Source: Sphingobium sp. JS3065
GTDB taxonomy: Bacteria; Pseudomonadota; Alphaproteobacteria; Sphingomonadales; Sphingomonadaceae
DNA length: 64,000 nucleotides
Reading direction: 5' to 3'
NCBI RefSeq assembly: GCF_026427355.1
Contig: NZ_CP102664.1
Coordinates: forward strand, 1,426,001-1,490,000
Under the pieces are notes generated by a model. That model saw nothing but the letters and a program-made list of their open reading frames with translations, was not told the origin of the DNA and searched no databases. Shown here piece after piece: positions 19,139 through 27,078 of the stretch (position 1 is its first letter; each line of letters begins with the position of its first letter). The position numbers and the translations under genes were made by a program.

Positions 19139-20239
19139 TTACAGCGCCCATATTTGGGCTGCTTTGTTCATTATCCTCGCGGCATCCTCCAGTTCGGCCA
19201 GTGTCGTGTACCGGCCAAAGCCGATCCGCACCGATCCACGCGCCTCCGCATCTGAAAGGCCGAGTGCGCGCAGCACATGGCTAGGCCGCCCGGACCCGCT
19301 TGCGCAAGCACTACCGAGCGAAAAAGCGACATCGCGGCATTCCGACAACAGCCGTGCGCCGTCCACTCCCGCGCGGCGGAGGTTCAGATTGCCGGGATAG
19401 CGGCTGGTTTCGCTGCCGTTGAGCGTCCATTGCGAAAAGAGCCTGCGGGCCGCCTGCCACAGCATATCCACATGGGCGCGGTCGGCGTCGGCATGTTCGC
19501 GCATCAGCCGGGCGGCGATGCCGAATCCGGCGCAAAGGGCGGGCGACAGCGTGCCGGATCGCAATCCGCCTTCCTGCCCGCCGCCGTGGATGATGGGGGT
19601 TAGGGTCACGCCGTCGCGAAGCCAGAGGGCGCCGATGCCCTTGGGGCCGTGGATCTTGTGGGCGCTGATCGCCACCATGTCGCATTGGGCCGGGATGGGG
19701 ATGCGGCCATAGCCCTGCACCGCATCGCACAGGAACAGCGCGCCCGCCCGATGGGCAAGGTCGGCCAGTTGCGCGACCGGCTGGATGACGCCGATCTCAT
19801 TATTGACCAGCATGGCCGCGACCAGCGCCACGCCGGGGCGGATGGCCTCTGCCGCTTGATCGAGGTCGATCAGGCCATCGGACCCGACCGGGAGGACGGT
19901 GACGGCGCGCCCCGCCCTGCCCCCTGCCCTGCCTAGCGCTTCGGCCGTGTCGAGGACGGCGGCATGTTCGGTGGCGATGGTGACGATGCCGCCTTCGGGC
20001 GCGCCCTGGATCGCCATGTTGAGCGCTTCGGTCGCGCCGGAGGTGAAGAGCAGGCGGCCGCCTTCGGGAAGCAGTTTCAGGATTTCGGCGCGGGCCACCT
20101 CGACCTGCGCGGTAACGGCCCGGCCCAGGCGGTGCGGGCTGTGGGGATTGGCGAACTGGTCGCGGAGCAGCGGGACCATGGCTTCGAAGGCTTCGGGCGC
20201 GAGCGGCGTCGTCGCCTGATAGTCGAGATAGATGGTCAC
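19139..20239 (-). CDS. Cysteine desulfurase, NifS/IscS family (second of a tandem pair)
   Basis: A PLP enzyme of 366 residues that takes sulfur from cysteine for Fe-S clusters or tRNA thiolation. Fold type I signals: YLDYQATTPLAP at the N-terminus, FTSGATEALNMAI, MLVNNEIGVIQPV, and SAHKIHGPKGIGAL with the PLP lysine. The mobile-loop catalytic Cys is in GSACASGSGRPSHVL. It overlaps the upstream desulfurase by four bases and is followed by the ferredoxin. Both copies are shorter than the roughly 400-residue IscS. It is a group II or NifS-like form in the loop length visible, but that placement needs alignment. Confidence 0.93.
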   Translation of the reverse strand: MTIYLDYQATTPLAPEAFEAMVPLLRDQFANPHSPHRLGRAVTAQVEVARAEILKLLPEGGRLLFTSGATEALNMAIQGAPEGGIVTIATEHAAVLDTAEALGRAGGRAGRAVTVLPVGSDGLIDLDQAAEAIRPGVALVAAMLVNNEIGVIQPVAQLADLAHRAGALFLCDAVQGYGRIPIPAQCDMVAISAHKIHGPKGIGALWLRDGVTLTPIIHGGGQEGGLRSGTLSPALCAGFGIAARLMREHADADRAHVDMLWQAARRLFSQWTLNGSETSRYPGNLNLRRAGVDGARLLSECRDVAFSLGSACASGSGRPSHVLRALGLSDAEARGSVRIGFGRYTTLAELEDAARIMNKAAQIWAL

Positions 20240-21288
20240 CGGGCGCGCTCCGCCATCCTGGTCCAGGCCGCGATGAAGCGGTCGATGTCGGCTTCGCTGG
20301 TGGCGGGTCCGAAACTCACCCGGACGACTTCGCCCGCCTGCGCCTCGTCCCAGCCCATGGCGTGGAGGACATGGCTGGGCTTGAGCGAGCCGGAGGAACA
20401 GGCGCTGCCCGCCGAGACGGAAATGCCCGCAAGGTCGAACTGGATAAGCTGGGCGCGGGCCGACAGGCCGGGCATGCGATAGCTGGCGATATAGGGGATG
20501 CGCGGGGCGTCGCGGGCGACGATCTGGCCGCCGGACGCCTCTATGGCGGCGTCGAGTTGGGCGCGGAGGGCGGCGGCTTTGGGGAGCCAGTCGGTGCGGG
20601 CTTCGAGGGCGGCGGCCATGCCGAGGATGGCGGGCAGGTTTTCGGTGCCGGGACGATAGCCCTGCTCCTGACCGCCGCTGGGGTGGATCAGGGTAAGGTC
20701 TTTGATGAGCAGCGCGCCGATACCGGGAGGACCGCCGAATTTATGAGCGCTGATGGCGATCATGTCGGCGTCCGGAAGCGGCAGTTTGGCGGCGCTCTGG
20801 GCGCAGTCCGCAAAGAGGATGACGCCTTCCCGGTCGATGGCGTCCAGCGGCTGTATGACGCCGGTTTCGTTGTTGACATGCTGGATGGCGAGGAGAACCC
20901 TCTCCCCCGTTCGCTCCGGGCCTTCCCCAATGGCGGAGAGGGTGGCGAGACCGTCGGATGTGACATCCAGCCGTTCGGCCCCGGGGGTCACGCGCAGCAC
21001 CGAATCATGCTCGACCGGCGATGTCAGGATGCGGCCCGCCTTGGCGCGGCCCAGCCCCATCGCGATGGCTTCGCTGGCGCCGGAGGTGAAGATGATCTGG
21101 CCATCCCAGCCCAGCGCCGCGCCGATCCGGCGGCGCGCATCCTCCAGCGCGGCGCGGGCGGCGCGGCCGTCTCCATGCGGGCTGGAGGGGTTGGACCAGC
21201 TTTCCAGCGCCTCGGCCATCGCGGCTTTCGCCTGGGGCACGATGGGCGTGGTGGCGGCATGATCCAGATAGAGACGGTCGGAAGCCAC
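20236..21288 (-). CDS. Cysteine desulfurase, NifS/IscS family (first of a tandem pair)
   Basis: A 350-residue paralogue of the next gene. It has YLDHAATTPIVP, FTSGASEAIAMGL, QHVNNETGVIQPL, the PLP lysine in SAHKFGGPPGIGALL, and the catalytic Cys in GSACSSGSLKPSHVL. The start appears to be GTG at 21288 with no strong ribosome site; an ATG at 21305 is in another frame. Residues 116-130 (TLSAIGEGPERTGER) are encoded by a DNA stretch with a perfect 9-base inverted repeat and look like an insertion relative to the paralogue. It heads the desulfurase-desulfurase-ferredoxin-lactamase operon and is divergent from a hydrolase gene. Confidence 0.92.
   Translation of the reverse strand: MASDRLYLDHAATTPIVPQAKAAMAEALESWSNPSSPHGDGRAARAALEDARRRIGAALGWDGQIIFTSGASEAIAMGLGRAKAGRILTSPVEHDSVLRVTPGAERLDVTSDGLATLSAIGEGPERTGERVLLAIQHVNNETGVIQPLDAIDREGVILFADCAQSAAKLPLPDADMIAISAHKFGGPPGIGALLIKDLTLIHPSGGQEQGYRPGTENLPAILGMAAALEARTDWLPKAAALRAQLDAAIEASGGQIVARDAPRIPYIASYRMPGLSARAQLIQFDLAGISVSAGSACSSGSLKPSHVLHAMGWDEAQAGEVVRVSFGPATSEADIDRFIAAWTRMAERAR
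20897..20943. repeat. Palindromic repeat inside the first desulfurase gene
   Basis: ACCCTCTCC (20897-20905) and GGAGAGGGT (20935-20943) are perfect inverted copies with a 29-base loop, inside coding sequence. The arms resemble the CCCTCTCC/GGAGAGGG extragenic palindromes, for example near 45693. It encodes the extra loop at about residues 116-130. Confidence 0.55.
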
Positions 21289-21434
21289 GGACGGGAAACA
21301 CTCATTGATTGCGGAAATGGTGGCGACTTCTATATAGGCGGTCTGTCGCGCAGCGCCAGCATATGCTGCTGCGCCGTCTCCATTCGCGGCTCGCCCTGTT
21401 TCGGGTTGGGCCGCCCAGAACCATAACAGGTGCC

Positions 21435-22091
21435 ATGCCCGACGTAATCTTCCCCGGTCCCGAAGGTCGCCTTGAAGGCCGCTTCAGCCCCCCGCCCCGT
21501 CCCCGCGCGCCCGTGGCGATGATCCTGCATCCGCACCCCCAGGGCGGCGGCACCATGAATGACCGTATCACCCAGGCGCTTTACAAGACCTTCGTGCGGC
21601 GCGGCTTCGCGGTGCTGCGGTTCAATTTCCGCGGCGTGGGCCGCAGCCAGGGAACGTTCGACAACGGCATTGGCGAGTTGAGCGATGCCGCCGCCGCGCT
21701 CGACTGGGTGCAGAGCTTCCACCCGGAGGCGCAGACCACCTGGATCGCCGGCTTTTCCTTCGGGGCGTGGATCGGTATGCAGTTGCTGATGCGGCGGCCG
21801 GAAATTCGCGGCTTCATATCGGTCGCGCCGCCCGCGAACATGTATGACTTCTCCTTCCTGGCGCCCTGCCCTTCCTCGGGCATCATCGTGCAGGGCACGG
21901 CGGACGAGGTGGTGACCGCCAGCGCCGTGCAGAAGCTGGTCGACAAGCTGCGCACGCAGAAGGGCATCACCATCCATCACGACGAAATCCGTGGCGCCAA
22001 TCACTTTTTCGAACACGAGTTGGATCAGTTGATGAAGTCGGTGGATAATTATCTGGATATGCGGCTGTCGCCGGATTCGCCGATCCGGTGA
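21435..22091 (+). CDS. Alpha/beta hydrolase of the COG2945 type
   Basis: A 218-residue cytoplasmic hydrolase with the start MPDVIFPGPEGRLEGRF. The HPHPQGGGTMNDRI oxyanion region, RFNFRGVGRSQG, the nucleophile elbow AGFSFGAW, GTADEVV (acid) and GANHFFEHEL (histidine) complete the Ser-Asp-His triad. The substrate is unknown; the family is widespread in alphaproteobacteria. The frame is open from 21309, but the conserved N-terminus begins at the ATG at 21435. The gene is divergent from the Fe-S operon and may share its regulatory region, although the intergenic part is partly covered by the upstream open frame. Confidence 0.87.
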   Translation: MPDVIFPGPEGRLEGRFSPPPRPRAPVAMILHPHPQGGGTMNDRITQALYKTFVRRGFAVLRFNFRGVGRSQGTFDNGIGELSDAAAALDWVQSFHPEAQTTWIAGFSFGAWIGMQLLMRRPEIRGFISVAPPANMYDFSFLAPCPSSGIIVQGTADEVVTASAVQKLVDKLRTQKGITIHHDEIRGANHFFEHELDQLMKSVDNYLDMRLSPDSPIR

Positions 22092-22115
22092 ATGCGGTCG
22101 AAAGATGATGAGGTG

Positions 22116-22146
22116 AAGGGGCTGCTTTGGCGGCCCCTTATCTTTT
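22116..22146 (+). terminator. Intrinsic terminator after the alpha/beta hydrolase gene
   Basis: AAGGGGC (22116-22122) pairs with GCCCCTT (22133-22139), and ATCTTTT follows. It lies 24 bases past the stop. The next bases (22153-22195) contain further small palindromes (GGCC-TTGAT-GGCC and CCGCTAGCGG) of the extragenic type. Confidence 0.65.
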
Positions 22147-22272
22147 GGGCTGGCCTTGATGGCCACCCCCAACCCCTCCCGCTAGCGGAAGGAGACCAAG
22201 AAGTTCGGGTTGAGGCGCCTGAGCTATTTTGCGCTTGGCCTTAAAGGCTGCGGGCTTTAGCCGCGATGCGCG

Positions 22273-23358
22273 ATGAGCGAACAGAAGAATGACTCCCGGC
22301 TGATCTGGAGCCGCTATTACAGCGCCTTTGTTCCCGCCCCGGCGGGACCGGGCTTTCTGGATCGATTGAAGGCCGCGAGCGGTGCAATCGGCGGAATTGC
22401 CATCACCGGCCTGCTTTGCGGATTGATGCTGGGCAACGGGATCGCCCATCCTCTGCTGGTGGCGCCGATGGGCGCTTCTGCCGTGCTGCTCTTTGCCGTC
22501 CCTGCCAGTCCATTGGCCCAGCCCTGGCCCGTCCTTGGCGGCAATGTGGTGTCGGCGCTGGCCGGCATCGCGGTGGCGAAGCTGATCCCCGATCCGACGG
22601 TCGCCGCCGCGCTGGCGGTCGGCTGCGCCATCGGGGCCATGTCGCTTTTCCGCTGCCTGCATCCCCCGGGCGGAGCGATTGCGCTATCGACGGTGCTGGG
22701 GGCCACCCATGGCGCGCCGAGCTACATGTTCGCCTTCGTGCCGGTGGCGGTGAATACGGCGCTGCTGGTGATTGTCGCTATCCTCTTCCATCGCATGGCG
22801 GGGCATAATTATCCCCATTTCGTGCCCAAGGCGCCCAGCGCGCATGGCACCAGCGACCCCGCCCCACTTTTGCGCTCACCGTCCGAGCAGGATGTCGAAG
22901 AGGCGCTGCATGCCTATGGCGAGACATTGGACGTGGACGCGGCCGACTTGCAGATCGTGCTGCACGATGCGGAAATGCGCGCGGCCGAGCGGGTGCATGG
23001 CCGGATGACCTGCGGCGAGATCATGTCGCGCGACGTCATCTCGGTACGGGAGGGGCAGCCGGTGGCCGAGGCGCGGGAACTGCTCCATCAACGGAGATTG
23101 CTGTCCCTGCCGGTGCTGGACAGTGCCGGGCGCGTGCATGGCGTGGTAGGCCCGCTGGATTTGGCGCGGGAGGGCGAGCGCGTGCGCGACATCGCTTCGG
23201 ACCCCTATGTCGTGCATGCCGATACGCCGGTGGCGGCGCTGCTGCGGCCCCTGACCGGCGGAGGGCGGCGCGAGGCGATCGTGGTGGATGACGAGCGGAT
23301 GCTGCGCGGCCTGATCACCCAGACCGATCTGCTGGCGGCGGTAGCGCTTCGGGCCTAA
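22273..23358 (+). CDS. HPP family membrane protein with C-terminal CBS domain pair
   Basis: A 361-residue inner-membrane protein. About residues 38-175 contain four hydrophobic segments (GGIAITGLLCGLML, LLVAPMGASAVLLFAV, VVSALAGIAVAKL, MFAFVPVAVNTALLVIVAIL) with the defining CLHPPGGAIAL motif after segment three. Residues about 245-361 form two CBS domains (MTCGEIMSRDVISV and VRDIASDPYVVHADTPV), which usually sense adenine nucleotides. HPP proteins have been linked to nitrite transport in plastids and cyanobacteria, but the bacterial role is mostly unknown. It overlaps the convergent small membrane gene by four bases at the stops. Confidence 0.9.
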   Translation: MSEQKNDSRLIWSRYYSAFVPAPAGPGFLDRLKAASGAIGGIAITGLLCGLMLGNGIAHPLLVAPMGASAVLLFAVPASPLAQPWPVLGGNVVSALAGIAVAKLIPDPTVAAALAVGCAIGAMSLFRCLHPPGGAIALSTVLGATHGAPSYMFAFVPVAVNTALLVIVAILFHRMAGHNYPHFVPKAPSAHGTSDPAPLLRSPSEQDVEEALHAYGETLDVDAADLQIVLHDAEMRAAERVHGRMTCGEIMSRDVISVREGQPVAEARELLHQRRLLSLPVLDSAGRVHGVVGPLDLAREGERVRDIASDPYVVHADTPVAALLRPLTGGGRREAIVVDDERMLRGLITQTDLLAAVALRA

Positions 23359-23588
23359 TGGCTGCTATTTTCCAGCACCGGCAGGTCCGGGCCGGGAATG
23401 GCGGTGATGGCGACGTTCGCGAACATCACCAGCCCGGCGACGATCATCAGCGTGCCGCGCTTGCGGTCGCCCGTCCTGACGATGGCGTAGATGCCGCCGC
23501 CGGTCAGGGCTATGCCCGCCAGCATCAATATGGATAAAATCGTTCCTGCCATGAAGCAGGCCATAGGTGGGCGGGTGGACTGTGGCAA
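23355..23588 (-). CDS. Small two-helix membrane protein of unknown function
   Basis: 77 residues or fewer, with two hydrophobic stretches, MAGTILSILMLAGIALTG and GTLMIVAGLVMFANVAITAI, separated by the basic loop RTGDRKRG. It would sit in the inner membrane. The start is uncertain: TTG at 23588 has AGGAGG 12 bases upstream, while ATGs at 23564 and 23552 lack a ribosome site. Its 3' end overlaps HPP-CBS. It is back to back with rpiB, with 18 bases between the starts. I do not recognise the family. Confidence 0.65.
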   Translation of the reverse strand: MPQSTRPPMACFMAGTILSILMLAGIALTGGGIYAIVRTGDRKRGTLMIVAGLVMFANVAITAIPGPDLPVLENSSH

Positions 23589-23606
23589 TATCGCGGTTCA
23601 CCTCCT

Positions 23607-24092
23607 ATGAGGCGCGGAAACGAATCAACTTTTGAGCGATTGGACAACCGGCAGTTGAAAATAGCCCTCGCTTCCGACCATGCCGCCGTCGATCTGAAGG
23701 CGGAACTCGCCGATTGGCTGCGCGCCGAAGGGCATGAGGTCGACGATCTGGGTCCGGCGACCGCCGACCGGGTCGATTATCCGGATTTCGGATACAGGCT
23801 GGCAGCGGCGATCGCGTCCGGCGCGGCTGAGCGGGGCATCGCGCTCTGCGGGTCTGGCATCGGCATCTCCATCGCCGTCAACCGCAACCCCGCCTGCCGC
23901 TGCGCCCTGGTGTCGGAGCCGCTGTCCGCCGCGCTTTCGCGGGAGCATAATGACGCCAATGTCCTTGCCCTGGGCGCGCGCCTGACCGGCGTGGACATGG
24001 CCAAGGCCTGCGTCGCCGCTTTCCTGACCACCGATTTCGGCGGAGGCCGCCATGCCGGCCGCGTCGAGAAACTCTCCCAGCCCGCGCTTTAA
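23607..24092 (+). CDS. rpiB: Ribose-5-phosphate isomerase B / LacAB-type sugar-phosphate isomerase
   Basis: Interconverts ribose 5-phosphate and ribulose 5-phosphate. The family core is clear: LKIALASDHAAVDLK, HEVDDLGP, ALCGSGIGISIAVNR with the catalytic Cys, and SREHNDANVLALGARL. At 161 residues it is longer than the usual 140-150 because of a 17-residue leader before LKIALAS. The true start may therefore be the TTG at 23640 or 23655 and not the ATG at 23607; no option has a good ribosome site. The stop is 12 bases before glyA, and an rpiB-glyA pair is common in alphaproteobacteria. Confidence 0.9.
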   Translation: MRRGNESTFERLDNRQLKIALASDHAAVDLKAELADWLRAEGHEVDDLGPATADRVDYPDFGYRLAAAIASGAAERGIALCGSGIGISIAVNRNPACRCALVSEPLSAALSREHNDANVLALGARLTGVDMAKACVAAFLTTDFGGGRHAGRVEKLSQPAL

Positions 24093-24104
24093 GGAGCCTG
24101 CCCT

Positions 24105-25424
24105 ATGAGCACCGCCACCCTCACCCAGCCCAACCTGTCCGACATTCGTTCGGAAGGTTATTTCACGCGCAGCCTGGCCGATGCCGATCCGGCGGTCTTC
24201 GCGGGCGTCACCCATGAACTGAAGCGCGAGCAGAACCAGATCGAGCTGATCGCTTCGGAAAATATCGTGTCGAAGGCGGTGCTGGAGGCGCAGGGTTCGG
24301 TCTTCACCAACAAATATGCGGAAGGCTATCCGGGCAAGCGCTATTATCAGGGCTGCGCGCCGTCGGACGAGGTCGAGCAACTGGCCATCGACCGGGCGAA
24401 GCAGATCTTCAACTGCGGCTTCGTCAACGTGCAGCCGCATTCGGGCGCGCAGGCGAACGGCGCGGTGATGCTGGCGCTGACCAGGCCGGGCGACACCATC
24501 ATGGGCCTGTCGCTGGACGCGGGCGGCCACCTGACCCACGGCGCGAAGCCCGCGCTTTCGGGCAAATGGTATAATGCCGTGCAATATGGCGTGCGCGAAG
24601 ACACGCATGTGATCGACTATGACGCGCTGGAGGCGCAAGCCATAGAGGCCAAGCCCACGCTGATCATCGCGGGCGGTTCGGCCTATCCCCGTCACCTCGA
24701 CTTCGCGCGGTTCCGGGCGATTGCCGACAAGGTCGGCGCGTTGCTGATGGTCGACATGGCGCATTTCGCCGGTCTGGTGGCCGGTGGCGCGCATCCGACG
24801 CCCTTCGGCCATGCCCATGTGGTGACCACCACCACGCACAAGACCCTGCGCGGTCCGCGTGGCGGCATGATCCTGACCGATGACGAAGCCATCGCGAAGA
24901 AGATCAACTCGGCGGTGTTCCCCGGCCTTCAGGGCGGGCCGCTGATGCATGTGATCGCGGCGAAGGCGGTCGCTTTCGGCGAAGCGCTGCGGCCGGAGTT
25001 CAAGACCTATGCGCAAGCCATCGTCACCAACGCCCAGGCGCTGGCCGCCAAGCTGGAGCAGCGCGGCCTGGCCGTGGTGTCCGGCGGCACGGACACGCAT
25101 CTGGCGCTGATCGACCTGCGCCCCTACGGCATTTCGGGCAAGGACGCGGACGAGGCGCTGGAACGCAGCTTCATCACCTGCAACAAGAACGGCGTGCCGG
25201 GCGACCCGCTGCCGCCGACCAAGACCAGCGGTATTCGGGTCGGTTCCCCTGCGGGAACGACGCGCGGGTTCGGCGTGGCGGAATTCGAAGCCATCGGCGA
25301 CATGATCGCGGACGTTCTGGAAGGGCTGCGCGATCATGGCGAGCATGGCGATGCGGCGGTCGAGGCCAATGTGCGGGAGCGCGTCTCGGCTCTCTGCGCC
25401 CGTTTCCCGATCTACGAAGGATAA
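24105..25424 (+). CDS. glyA: Serine hydroxymethyltransferase
   Basis: A PLP enzyme that converts serine and tetrahydrofolate to glycine and methylene-tetrahydrofolate. It has 439 residues, slightly longer than E. coli GlyA through a short N-terminal extension. Landmarks: [53 protein letters not shown], and [13 protein letters not shown] with the PLP lysine. AAGGAG precedes the ATG by 8 bases. It lies between rpiB and nrdR with gaps of 12 and 6 bases, so the three are probably one operon supplying one-carbon units and nucleotide metabolism. Confidence 0.98.
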   Translation: MSTATLTQPNLSDIRSEGYFTRSLADADPAVFAGVTHELKREQNQIELIASENIVSKAVLEAQGSVFTNKYAEGYPGKRYYQGCAPSDEVEQLAIDRAKQIFNCGFVNVQPHSGAQANGAVMLALTRPGDTIMGLSLDAGGHLTHGAKPALSGKWYNAVQYGVREDTHVIDYDALEAQAIEAKPTLIIAGGSAYPRHLDFARFRAIADKVGALLMVDMAHFAGLVAGGAHPTPFGHAHVVTTTTHKTLRGPRGGMILTDDEAIAKKINSAVFPGLQGGPLMHVIAAKAVAFGEALRPEFKTYAQAIVTNAQALAAKLEQRGLAVVSGGTDTHLALIDLRPYGISGKDADEALERSFITCNKNGVPGDPLPPTKTSGIRVGSPAGTTRGFGVAEFEAIGDMIADVLEGLRDHGEHGDAAVEANVRERVSALCARFPIYEG

Positions 25425-25430
25425 GGTCGC

Positions 25431-25892
25431 TTGCGCTGCCCCTTTTGCGCCCATGACGACAGTCAGGTGAAGGACAGCCGCCCGACGGAGGATGGCGCCG
25501 CCATCCGCCGTCGGCGCCAGTGCGAGGCCTGCGGCGCGCGCTTCACCACTTTTGAGCGGATTCAGCTCCGCGACATATGGGTGGTGAAGAGCGAGGGGCG
25601 CAAGGAAGCCTTCGATCGCGACAAGCTGGCGCGTTCCATCGGCATCGCGTGCCGGAAAAGGCCCATCGATCCGAGCCGCCTGGAAAGGCTGATTTCCGGC
25701 ATCCAGCGGCAGTTGGAAACGTCGGGCGACGGCGAAGTCCCCGCGCGCGCCATCGGCGAGATGGTGATGGATGGGCTGAAGCGCCTGGACAGCGTCGCCT
25801 ATATCCGCTTCGCCAGCGTGTATAAGGACTTCACCGACGCACGGGATTTCGAGGATTTCGCCTCGACCGTGAAGGAGGTCGGGAGTGAGTGA
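25431..25892 (+). CDS. nrdR: Transcriptional repressor NrdR
   Basis: Represses ribonucleotide reductase genes by sensing ATP and dATP. It has 153 residues: an N-terminal zinc ribbon with CPFC at residues 3-6 and CEAC about 28 residues on, followed by RFTTFERIQ, then an ATP-cone domain ([20 protein letters not shown], through [13 protein letters not shown]). The start codon is TTG at 25431, six bases after the glyA stop; the family N-terminus MRCPFC fixes it. glyA-nrdR linkage is frequent in this class. No NrdR box or nrd gene is in view. Confidence 0.97.
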   Translation: MRCPFCAHDDSQVKDSRPTEDGAAIRRRRQCEACGARFTTFERIQLRDIWVVKSEGRKEAFDRDKLARSIGIACRKRPIDPSRLERLISGIQRQLETSGDGEVPARAIGEMVMDGLKRLDSVAYIRFASVYKDFTDARDFEDFASTVKEVGSE

Positions 25893-25911
25893 AGGTTCTC
25901 ATGCCTCCCTC

Positions 25912-25938
25912 CCGTTCGCCCTGAGCGAAGTCGAAGGG
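25912..25938 (+). repeat. Left 27-bp inverted repeat flanking the GIY-YIG frame
   Basis: Its core reads TTCGCCCTGAGCGAA followed by GTCGAAGGG. It is perfectly repeated in inverted orientation at 26270-26296. Within it TTCGC/GCGAA and CCCT/AGGG can form hairpins, so it resembles REP elements. Related copies occur at 29991-30017 and 53313-53340, with a degenerate one near 61381. Confidence 0.85.
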
Positions 25939-25971
25939 CCATGTCGAGCGCGGCGAGACAACTGACGGATC

Positions 25972-27063
25972 ATGGCCTTTTACGCCTATATTCTGAGATG
26001 CGCGGACGGTTCCTATTATACGGGACATACCGACGACCTTGAAACGCGGATCACGCAGCATCAGTCCGGTTCGATCCCCGGCTACACGTCCGAGCGGCGA
26101 CCGATAGAATTGATGTGGTCCGCCGCATTTGAAAGCCGGGCGGAGGCTCTTGCCAGCGAACTTCAGATCAAGGGCTGGTCCCGGAAGAAAAAGGAAGCGC
26201 TGATCGCTGGGAATTGGGAAAAGTTGAAGAAGGCTTCGGTGTCCCATTCCTCGCCTTCGCTCGGCAGCACCCTTCGACTTCGCTCAGGGCGAACGGAGGA
26301 TGAAGTTGCTCTCTCCGACGTGACGAACGATATTATGAACGAACCTGCATCCCCTCCCCCCGTCATCGTCCTCGTCCGCCCGCAGCTTGGCGAGAATATC
26401 GGCAAGGCGGCGCGGGCCATGCTGAATTTCGGGCTGGTGGAGATGCGGCTGGTGTCGCCGCGCGATGGCTGGCCCAATCCGGATGCCGGGCCGTCGGCGG
26501 CGGGCGCGGACGTAGTGCTGGAAAAGGCGGAGGTTTTCGAGACGCTGGCCGATGCGGTGGCGGATTGCGCCCATGTCTATGCGACCACCGTGCGCAAGCG
26601 CGGCGTGACCAAACCCGTCGTGACGCCGGAAGAGGCTGCGCGGGAAATCCATGCCGCCGCGGGGCGCTCCGCCTATGTGTTCGGGCCGGAGCGGTCGGGG
26701 CTGGAGACAGAGGATGTGGCGCTGGCGCGGAAGATATTGACCGTGCCGATCAATCCGGAATTCGGGTCGCTCAATCTGGCGCAGGCGGTGATCCTGTGCG
26801 CCTATGAATGGTCGAAGCAGGCCGGGCTGGAGCAGCCGACCCTGGTCGATCTGGGCGAACCGGCTCCGCAGGCGGAACTGGAGGGGATGATCGACCAGTT
26901 CGAGACGCTGCTGGAAGGCGCGGGCTATTTCTTTCCGCCGGATCGGGCGCCCGCGACCAAGCGGACCTTGCGGAACCTTCTGACCAAGCCGGGCTGGAAC
27001 CATCTGGAGGTGCGGACCCTGCGCGGGGTCTTGTCCGCCCTGGGCAATCCGCGGGCGCGCTGA
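25972..27063 (+). CDS. trmJ: GIY-YIG nuclease domain protein fused in frame to tRNA methyltransferase TrmJ
   Basis: One open frame of 363 residues. Residues 1-90 are a UPF0213-type GIY-YIG domain (YAYILRCADGSYYTGHTDDL, then GYTSERRPIELMW and KGWSRKKKEALIAG). Residues 122-363 are a SpoU-class methyltransferase that modifies position 32 of tRNA (IVLVRPQLGENIGKAARAML, YVFGPERSGLETED, INPEFGSLNLAQAVILCAYEW), with the length of a complete TrmJ (242 residues) when started at the ATG at 26335. The linker (about residues 91-121, including TLRLRSGRTEDE) is translated extragenic repeat. I think these were two genes joined by repeat readthrough; separate initiation at 26335 is possible. The domain calls are firm; the fusion being one protein is not. 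Confidence 0.82.
   Translation: MAFYAYILRCADGSYYTGHTDDLETRITQHQSGSIPGYTSERRPIELMWSAAFESRAEALASELQIKGWSRKKKEALIAGNWEKLKKASVSHSSPSLGSTLRLRSGRTEDEVALSDVTNDIMNEPASPPPVIVLVRPQLGENIGKAARAMLNFGLVEMRLVSPRDGWPNPDAGPSAAGADVVLEKAEVFETLADAVADCAHVYATTVRKRGVTKPVVTPEEAAREIHAAAGRSAYVFGPERSGLETEDVALARKILTVPINPEFGSLNLAQAVILCAYEWSKQAGLEQPTLVDLGEPAPQAELEGMIDQFETLLEGAGYFFPPDRAPATKRTLRNLLTKPGWNHLEVRTLRGVLSALGNPRAR
26270..26296 (-). repeat. Right 27-bp inverted repeat, read as coding sequence
   Basis: Exact reverse complement of 25912-25938. It lies in the open frame between the GIY-YIG and TrmJ domains and encodes roughly TLRLRSGRTE. The bases just before it (CTCGCCTTCGCTCGGCAGCA) resemble the second hairpin of the extragenic element at 53340-53360. 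Confidence 0.85.
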
Positions 27064-27078
27064 GGCGGGTCGAACGTC

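Noticed and set aside
25908..26296. CRISPR array from the repeated TTCGCCCTGAGCGAA motif
   Set aside because: Only two copies, in inverted orientation and 331 bases apart, with a gene between; no direct repeats, spacers or cas genes.
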